Assembly (NCBI GenBank): GCA_017507285.1
Contig: JAFWBF010000014.1
Coordinates: 1-7,355, forward strand
Direction of reading: 5' to 3'
Origin: Bacteroidales bacterium
GTDB taxonomy: Bacteria; Bacteroidota; Bacteroidia; Bacteroidales; P3
Length of the DNA stretch: 7,355 bases
Below, in pieces: positions 1 to 4,151 of this stretch; positions within the stretch are counted from its first letter, which is position 1; every line of letters begins with the position of its first letter. A model generated the notes under the pieces. The model did not search any database. It worked only from the letters and a program-made list of their open reading frames with translations, and was not told the DNA's origin. The translations under genes and the position numbers were made by a program.

Positions 1-1016
1 GCCCACTTTAGGCCGCTCGGCAGCCCGAGGTCCACATAGTCGTGGCCGCATATCTGCTCGTAGTCCTGGGTGGTAAAGGTTCGTTGCTCGCCATACACTG
101 TGCCGTTGATGTTGGAGGCGTAGGCACGCACGTAGTAGGTTGTGTTTTTGCTCAAGCCGGTTATCCGTGTGTAAAAACGTCCTACTCCGTTACCCACTTC
201 TATGCGGCTGTCGTCTGTGGTCGGGTTTTCGGCAGTGCTGTAGCAGATACCACGTGCCGTTATGGCGTAGCCGCTGTTTGATATGATGTAGCCACCTGCC
301 GAGGCAGCGTTCACCACAATATCCGTAGGTGCATGGGTTGTTACCACCGGTAGCCCCTCGTTGGTTGTTACGGTTATCTGCTCGCCATAGTTGGTGCCGT
401 TTTTGTTGGTGGCGTATGCACGCACGTAGTAGGTGGTGTTTTCATCAAGTTTTGTCATCATGGATTGAAAGGTTCCCACACCCGTTCCGTCGTTGGTGTG
501 GCTGTCGGCTATGGTAGGCTTGGGCGATTTGCTCCAGCATACACCTCGAGCCGTTACGGCAAAACCTTCGTCCGACGTAACTTCGCCGCCACACATAGCT
601 GCGGCTCTCGATGCAAATTCGGCATTGCCGGTCTTTACCAGTGGCGAGTTTCCATCCTTGGTTCTGAACTTTCGCGGTGTAAGTTCGGCACGGTCCACGG
701 CGCTATATACAATATATTTATACAGGTAGTCTGTGTTTGCCACCAGACCATCGATGTTTGCCTCGAAGCTGTTGTCGGCCTTCAGCACAACGGTGTGCAC
801 GGCAGGGTTGGCGGCCGTGGCGGTGGTGTATACAAGTAGCTCCAGCTTTGCCGTAGCCACGGGGCATTGCAATGTGCCACCTATGGTGGCAAAAGTTGCG
901 TTAGGGTTAACTTCGTCCCTTATATCGGGAATATTTATAGGCTCGTCCATATCGCGTTGGCAGCCCTGCAACATAGCCAATAGGGCCAATACTGCCAATG
1001 TCAGAAGTCGTTTCAT
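1..1016 (-). CDS. Surface lipoprotein with two fibronectin-III-like repeats and start of a Fib_succ_major-type domain (partial, C-terminus off window)
   Basis: The frame is open from ATG at 1016 to the left edge: 338 complete codons, with the C-terminus missing. Residues 1-19 form a lipoprotein signal peptide: KR, a hydrophobic core, then the lipobox LQGC with Cys19. The following residues (QRDMDE) are acidic, loosely like the Bacteroidota surface-export signal, so the protein is probably anchored in the outer membrane and may face outward. Residues about 125-219 and 221-316 are two similar repeats, each with ARGVC/ARGIC, a TTYYVRAYA core and a YGEQ...TT end. They match the fibronectin-like modules common in Bacteroidota surface proteins. 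The last residues, YVDLGLPSGLKW(A), begin the motif typical of the Fibrobacter succinogenes major paralogous domain (PF09603). The substrate is unknown. The start overlaps the stop of the upstream membrane-protein gene by 4 bases (ATGA), which suggests translational coupling. The codons are visibly more GC-rich than those of the ribosomal genes. Confidence 0.88.
   Translation of the reverse strand, partial: MKRLLTLAVLALLAMLQGCQRDMDEPINIPDIRDEVNPNATFATIGGTLQCPVATAKLELLVYTTATAANPAVHTVVLKADNSFEANIDGLVANTDYLYKYIVYSAVDRAELTPRKFRTKDGNSPLVKTGNAEFASRAAAMCGGEVTSDEGFAVTARGVCWSKSPKPTIADSHTNDGTGVGTFQSMMTKLDENTTYYVRAYATNKNGTNYGEQITVTTNEGLPVVTTHAPTDIVVNAASAGGYIISNSGYAITARGICYSTAENPTTDDSRIEVGNGVGRFYTRITGLSKNTTYYVRAYASNINGTVYGEQRTFTTQDYEQICGHDYVDLGLPSGLKW
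87..434 (-). repeat. Internal duplication within the lipoprotein gene, 294-base period
   Basis: The nine bases CTCGCCATA (plus-strand reading) occur at 87-95 and 381-389, and a 17-base identical stretch occurs at 124-140 and 418-434. Both pairs are exactly 294 bases (98 codons) apart. They encode the YGEQ and TTYYVRAYA parts of the two fibronectin-like modules. The spacing is in frame, so this is a domain duplication within the gene rather than an independent element. Confidence 0.8.
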
Positions 1017-1612
1017 AGCTTAACCTCCCTTCGTGGTTTGAGTTTTTTGAGCTTGAAGCTGTAGCCCACTCCGAGCTTCACTTCGGCATATCGGAAGCTG
1101 AAGCCGATGGTCGAAAGGTCTGCCGAAAACGAAGTTTCACGCATGCCTAGGTGCACGCCCACCGAGTATTCGAGGCCTTGAAAACATTGGTTGTCAACTT
1201 TTACAAAGTCGTCGCCCAAAGTACTGTAGCCCACCTTGCGGTAGCCGTAGCCCATGCCCACTTTGGCCGAAAACAAGCGGCTGAACTTGTACATACCGCC
1301 GGCTTGTAGCGAAAGGCGCGAAGTTTTTTTCGTTCCCGTGTAGTAGAAATCGGCAGTGCCGTCGGTATCAGTTTTGGTAAACTCGGGGAAGCCCGAATTC
1401 AAATCCGTGGCCACGCTTACCCACCACCCCCATGTGCGTTGCACTCCGGCTGTGAAGCCAACCGAAAACTGTGGGGCAATGGAATACGAGCCGTTGAGCA
1501 TCACAAACCCTTCCCTCTGAGGCTGAGGGGCAAGGCTTTTGCCCGAATTGCTTTGCGATAAGACTGAAAATGACATCGCAAGCATCGCAATAAATAATCC
1601 TAAGTGTTTCAT
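1013..1612 (-). CDS. Secreted probable outer-membrane beta-barrel protein, 199 aa
   Basis: I do not recognise a named family. Residues 1-20 are a Sec signal peptide: MKH, a hydrophobic run to about residue 17, and likely cleavage near VLSQ-S. The mature part is rich in Gly, Tyr, Phe and Ser, with short alternating polar/hydrophobic stretches (for example around 49-57, 98-110, 115-124 and 148-156). It has a C-terminal strand YAEVKLGVGYSF at 175-186, as expected for a small outer-membrane barrel. A short basic tail (KLKKLKPRREVKL) follows the last strand, which is unusual because barrels often end at an aromatic residue. A good promoter lies just upstream at 1655-1685. The stop codon is embedded in the ATGA overlap with the lipoprotein gene, so the two products are probably made together and may act as an envelope pair. 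The barrel call is inferred from residue pattern, not from a recognised family signature. Confidence 0.8.
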   Translation of the reverse strand: MKHLGLFIAMLAMSFSVLSQSNSGKSLAPQPQREGFVMLNGSYSIAPQFSVGFTAGVQRTWGWWVSVATDLNSGFPEFTKTDTDGTADFYYTGTKKTSRLSLQAGGMYKFSRLFSAKVGMGYGYRKVGYSTLGDDFVKVDNQCFQGLEYSVGVHLGMRETSFSADLSTIGFSFRYAEVKLGVGYSFKLKKLKPRREVKL

Positions 1613-1654
1613 AATCTGTTGTCTTTGTGATTAATTACAATTTACATCCGTCAG

Positions 1655-1685
1655 CAAATTTACACAATGTCGGTCATTAAACCAA
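1655..1685 (-). promoter_or_regulatory. Bacteroidota-type promoter for the membrane protein/lipoprotein pair
   Basis: On the minus strand the -7 element TAAATTTG (1662-1655) matches TAnnTTTG exactly. A TTG (1685-1683) lies 20 bases upstream of it, the spacing expected for the -33 element of the Bacteroidota primary sigma factor. Transcription would begin near 1648, leaving a leader of roughly 35 bases before the ATG at 1612. Found by pattern only. Confidence 0.65.
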
Positions 1686-1798
1686 GCGGTTGCGAAATTT
1701 TTTTCGTTCAAAGTCATCTCATCGACCAATGGTATACGATTGTATTTCTTTTCCTTGGCGGAAAATGGCTGCCGCAGTCAGCTCCTGTTTTGGGCAAC

Positions 1799-1975
1799 GA
1801 CCCGACAGCAAAATTTCTCAAACCCGATAGGCAAACTTTTCCGACCCGACTGAAAACCTTCCCGGACCCGACTGAAAACCTTCTCCGACCCGACTGAAAG
1901 AATACCTCCGACTCGACTGAAAAACTTCCCGGACCCGACTGAAAAAAATCTCAGTTCCGGCAGAAAAATTAATTT
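1799..1975. repeat. Tandem array of about eight imperfect 22-base repeats
   Basis: The core GACCCGACTGAAAA recurs with starts at 1799, 1821, 1843, 1865, 1887, 1910, 1932 and 1954. The step is 22 bases every time except one 23-base step (1887 to 1910). The five central units (1843-1953) are well conserved; the outer ones at 1799, 1821 and 1954 are degenerate. The part between cores is mostly ACCTTCC or CTTCTCC. There are no unique spacers, so this is not CRISPR. The unit length is not a multiple of three, which argues against a coding repeat. The function is unknown. Confidence 0.9.
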
Positions 1976-2003
1976 CAAGCTATGGAATTATTTTATTAAT
2001 CGA

Positions 2004-2045
2004 GTCTGATAATTTATCTACTTGATTAAAAATAGTTTATCAGAC
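2004..2045. repeat. Inverted repeat with perfect 9-base arms
   Basis: GTCTGATAA at 2004-2012 is perfectly complementary to TTATCAGAC at 2037-2045, with a 24-base AT-rich loop. Short CTA/TAG pairing (2018-2020 with 2033-2035) could extend the stem inside the loop. No T-run follows on either strand, so an ordinary intrinsic terminator is not supported. It could be an operator-like site or an RNA stem. Confidence 0.6.
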
Positions 2046-2206
2046 GGCTGTGACGCTTTGTCCGCTCGTGAGGGCGAGGGGGTTGAAACGGGTATGTGTG
2101 TCGATATGGTGCATGGACCAAAAATATTTGGGTATGCCTGTAGGCGAATGCAACAAGTTTTGGATAGAAACGAAACCTTGGCGGGTGAAAATTCGTACAC
2201 AATGCG

Positions 2207-2214
2207 TATCTTTG
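2207..2214 (+). promoter_or_regulatory. Possible -7 promoter element for the HAD phosphatase gene
   Basis: TATCTTTG matches the TAnnTTTG consensus and lies 51 bases ahead of the ATG at 2266, a reasonable leader length. The nearest upstream TTG (2178-2180) is 26 bases away, too far for a normal -33 element, so support is only half of a promoter. Confidence 0.35.
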
Positions 2215-2265
2215 CAACAGCAGAGCAAAACAAGAAAACTATATAACATATATATTGACAATACT

Positions 2266-2907
2266 ATGGCTATAAAGAACATAATATTTGATTTGGGTGG
2301 CGTTATCTACGACATACGCTACGAAAACATAGCCGACAAGTTTCGCAGCTATGGCATCACCGATTTTGAGAAGCTTTATTCGAAGGCTTCGCAAACCGAC
2401 ACAATCGACTTGTTTGAGGAGGGAAAAATCAGCCCGGCCGACTTTCGCGATTATGTGCGCAGCCTTTCGCCCGTGCCTCTGACCGACAGCCAAATCGACG
2501 ATGCTTGGAATGCAATACTGATAGACATACCCAAATCCCGCCTCGAACTGCTTGGAATGCTACGGCTGAAGTACAATATATTTCTCTATAGCAATACCAA
2601 TCAGATAAACTACGACCGCTTTACCACCGATCTTCGTGCAAAGTACGGTTTTGACATCTTCGAGGTAACGTTCAAAAAAGCCTATTTCTCACAGCTGCTT
2701 CAGATACGCAAACCTAAACCCGAAGGCTTCAAAGCCATAATTGAGGAGCAAGGTCTCCTGCCCGAAGAAACCCTTTTCATCGACGATAGTCCCCAACATA
2801 TAGTGGCGGCTCGTACGGTTGGGCTCAACGCCTATCACCTTGCCGGTGGCGAAACAATGGAGCAGTTGTTTATGTGTAACTTGGAATTGAGAGAAGGAGT
2901 GCTTTAG
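2266..2907 (+). CDS. HAD-superfamily phosphatase, YihX-like (213 aa)
   Basis: This is a haloacid-dehalogenase-fold hydrolase, probably a cytoplasmic, Mg-dependent sugar-phosphate phosphatase. Motif I is FDLGGV with nucleophile Asp9. Motif II is YSNTNQ with Ser109. Motif III is Lys149 in IRKPKPEGF. Motif IV is the acidic pair Asp173-Asp174 in FIDDSP. The cap region follows motif I, with EGKISPADF near residues 52-60. The order, the SNTN and RKP motifs and the length resemble E. coli YihX, an alpha-D-glucose-1-phosphate phosphatase; the substrate here is inferred by that resemblance only. The usual second Asp of motif I is Gly11, as in YihX. The start at 2266 is preferred because MAIKNIIFDLGG is the normal N-terminus of the fold; an upstream in-frame ATG at 2050 would add 72 residues unlike any HAD protein. 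It is flanked by long gaps and is probably monocistronic. Confidence 0.9.
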   Translation: MAIKNIIFDLGGVIYDIRYENIADKFRSYGITDFEKLYSKASQTDTIDLFEEGKISPADFRDYVRSLSPVPLTDSQIDDAWNAILIDIPKSRLELLGMLRLKYNIFLYSNTNQINYDRFTTDLRAKYGFDIFEVTFKKAYFSQLLQIRKPKPEGFKAIIEEQGLLPEETLFIDDSPQHIVAARTVGLNAYHLAGGETMEQLFMCNLELREGVL

Positions 2908-3142
2908 TCTGGGCAGTGTTTTAACAGGGATAAAATGAACAAAAATGTGTGCAAAATGCTGTAAAAAACTAATATTTGGCGATATAAAAGGCGCACGAAC
3001 TGTTGAAAACTTATTGGTGATGCAAACTTTTTGTGCATATTTTGTGTTCTCTAATATGCTGATAGATAATGCCTGTCCGAGATTTTAACTTTTTTTTTGT
3101 CTCGAAATAAAAACTAATTCTCTTTATGTGGGAAAAAAGTAG

Positions 3143-3150
3143 TAATTTTG
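3143..3150 (+). promoter_or_regulatory. Likely -7 element of the str/S10 ribosomal operon promoter
   Basis: TAATTTTG fits TAnnTTTG. Transcription would start near 3157, giving a leader of about 74 bases before rpsL. No clear TTG lies 19-21 bases upstream, so the -33 element is weak or diverged. The likely start falls inside the TCCCA/TGGGA inverted repeat at 3154-3168; a second TGGGA lies upstream at 3129-3133. Confidence 0.5.
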
Positions 3151-3153
3151 CAG

Positions 3154-3168
3154 TCCCAAATTATGGGA
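3154..3168 (+). repeat. Short inverted repeat at the start of the rpsL leader
   Basis: TCCCA (3154-3158) and TGGGA (3164-3168) are exact complements around the 5-base loop AATTA. The repeat sits 3 bases beyond the TAATTTTG element, so it overlaps or begins at the expected transcription start. It could be a 5-prime RNA stem or an operator. Five base pairs is short enough that chance is possible. Confidence 0.35.
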
Positions 3169-3203
3169 TAAGTAATAGACAAAACATAGTAAATTTTAAA
3201 CAT

Positions 3204-3231
3204 TTTAAAGTATAGTATTTAAAGTACAGTA
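3204..3231 (+). repeat. 14-base tandem duplication running into the rpsL start codon
   Basis: TTTAAAGTATAGTA (3204-3217) is followed directly by TTTAAAGTACAGTA (3218-3231), with a single difference. The final A of the second copy is the A of the rpsL ATG. The A/T-rich copies form the translation-initiation region, where Bacteroidota genes lack a Shine-Dalgarno site. Confidence 0.7.
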
Positions 3232-3614
3232 TGCCAACAATTCAACAATTAATCCGTAAAGGACGTCAGCAATTGGAGTACAAAAGTAAATCTCCTGCAC
3301 TAGACTCTTGTCCTCAACGTAGAGGAGTTTGTACACGTGTGTACACAACCACTCCTAAGAAACCTAATTCGGCAATGCGTAAAGTTGCTAGGGTTCGTTT
3401 GACAAATCAAAAAGAAGTTAATGCTTACATACCAGGCGAAGGACACAACTTGCAAGAGCACTCTATCGTGATGATTAGAGGAGGCCGTGTGAAAGATTTA
3501 CCAGGTGTAAGATATCACATCATCCGTGGTGCATTAGATACATCAGGAGTAGATGGTAGAAGACAAAGACGTTCTAAATACGGTGCAAAACGTCCAAAAC
3601 AAGCAGCAAAATAA
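3231..3614 (+). CDS. rpsL: 30S ribosomal protein S12
   Basis: S12 sits at the decoding centre of the 30S subunit and contributes to tRNA-selection accuracy. The 127-residue product carries family hallmarks from end to end: MPTIQQLIRKGR, the TPKKPNSAMRKVARVRL loop (41-57), the GEGHNLQEHS segment (69-78), RVKDLPGVRYHIIRG (86-100) and a basic tail. Lys43 and Lys88, the positions where changes give streptomycin resistance in other bacteria, are both the wild-type lysine. Asp89 in KDLPG is the residue methylthiolated by RimO in E. coli. It is the first gene of the operon; rpsG follows after 32 bases. The start is fixed by the conserved N-terminus. No Shine-Dalgarno site is visible, and the upstream DNA is A/T-rich. 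Confidence 0.98.
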   Translation: MPTIQQLIRKGRQQLEYKSKSPALDSCPQRRGVCTRVYTTTPKKPNSAMRKVARVRLTNQKEVNAYIPGEGHNLQEHSIVMIRGGRVKDLPGVRYHIIRGALDTSGVDGRRQRRSKYGAKRPKQAAK

Positions 3615-3646
3615 AATAATAATAACATTAGAGCTTTTATAGAGTA

Positions 3647-4114
3647 ATGAGAAAAGCAAGACCAAAAAAGAGAATTATTTTACCGGATCCAAAGTTTAAC
3701 GACACTCTAGTTACAAAGTTTGTCAACAACTTGATGTTAGGCGGTAAGAAAACAACAGCATATAAGATATTCTACGAAGCAATTGATGTAGTAGCCGACC
3801 GCACAAAAGAAGACGGTTTGGAAGTATGGAAGAAGGCATTGGCTAATGTAACCCCTTCTGTTGAAGTACGTAGCCGTAGAATTGGTGGAGCAACATTCCA
3901 AATCCCATCAGAAATCCGTCCGGAACGTAAGATGTCCATAGGAATGAAGAACCTTATAGGTTATGCTCGTAAAAGAGGTGAGAAAACAATGGCTTTGAAG
4001 TTGGCTAGCGAAATTCAAGCAGCTTACAAAGAAGAAGGAGCAGCTTTCAAACGTAAAGAAGAAACTCACAGAATGGCAGAGGCTAATAAAGCATTCTCTC
4101 ACTTTAGATTTTAA
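3647..4114 (+). CDS. rpsG: 30S ribosomal protein S7
   Basis: S7 is a primary 16S rRNA-binding protein that organises assembly of the 30S head and lies near the E-site tRNA. The 155-residue product is close to the usual bacterial length of about 156. Conserved segments include MRKARPKKR at the N-terminus, the FVNNLMLGGKKTTAYKIFYEA helix region (25-45), ALANVTPSVEVRSRRIGGATFQIP (64-87), the RPERK loop (91-95) and the C-terminal HRMAEANKAFSHFRF. It lies 32 bases after rpsL and 37 bases before fusA, so all three are surely co-transcribed. S7 is the autoregulator of the str operon in E. coli; whether it is here cannot be seen. No notable oddity. Confidence 0.98.
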   Translation: MRKARPKKRIILPDPKFNDTLVTKFVNNLMLGGKKTTAYKIFYEAIDVVADRTKEDGLEVWKKALANVTPSVEVRSRRIGGATFQIPSEIRPERKMSIGMKNLIGYARKRGEKTMALKLASEIQAAYKEEGAAFKRKEETHRMAEANKAFSHFRF

Positions 4115-4151
4115 ATAAGAAACAAAAGATTACAAAGATAACCGAAACAGT

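Larger units (their letters stand above)
1613..2265. other. 653-base divergent intergenic region without a credible gene
   Basis: This gap separates the minus-strand envelope pair from the plus-strand HAD phosphatase. Short open frames exist on both strands (for example 1667-1897 plus, 1778-1978 minus, 2022-2246 plus). They cross the 22-base repeat array or have odd composition and no recognisable motif, so I do not call them genes. What can be seen is the minus-strand promoter (1655-1685), AT-rich DNA to about 1797, the tandem array (1799-1975), an inverted repeat (2004-2045), a more GC-rich block (about 2046-2220) and a promoter-like motif (2207-2214) ahead of the phosphatase. Confidence 0.8.
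2908..3230. other. 323-base intergenic region upstream of the ribosomal operon
   Basis: No gene is seen here. The DNA is AT-rich. It contains a small stem (ATGCA at 3020-3024 with TGCAT at 3034-3038) and a CGAGA/TCTCG pair (3078-3082 with 3100-3104) around a long T-rich loop. It also holds the probable rpsL promoter (3143-3150), and a leader with a short hairpin (3154-3168) and a 14-base duplication (3204-3231). No convincing terminator for the phosphatase gene is visible. Confidence 0.75.

Noticed and set aside
42..1023. Several plus-strand open frames (42-281, 329-517, 465-839, 493-729, 733-1023)
   Set aside because: They are shadows of the minus-strand lipoprotein gene, which is continuously open across the stretch with a signal peptide and recognisable repeats.
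1667..1897. 76-residue plus-strand open frame
   Set aside because: It begins inside the minus-strand promoter, runs into the 22-base repeat array and has no recognisable motif.
1799..1975. CRISPR array
   Set aside because: Copies are imperfect and directly adjacent, with no unique spacers of 25-40 bases and no cas genes nearby.
1778..1978. 66-residue minus-strand open frame across the repeat array
   Set aside because: The 22-base unit has no stop in any minus-strand frame, so an open frame is expected by chance; the unit length is not a multiple of three.
2050..2265. N-terminal extension of the HAD phosphatase from ATG 2050
   Set aside because: The 72 extra residues look unlike protein of this fold, and MAIKNIIFDLGG at 2266 is the normal N-terminus; a promoter-like motif lies inside the extension.
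2018..2282. Overlapping short open frames on both strands (2022-2246 plus; 2018-2233, 2026-2217, 2040-2282 minus)
   Set aside because: They conflict with one another, have unusual His/Arg/Pro-rich or Cys-rich composition, and show no signal or domain; treated as non-coding block.
3078..3104. Terminator between the phosphatase and rpsL (CGAGA/TCTCG)
   Set aside because: The 5-base arms are separated by a 17-base T-rich loop and are not followed by a T-run, so it is not a credible intrinsic terminator.
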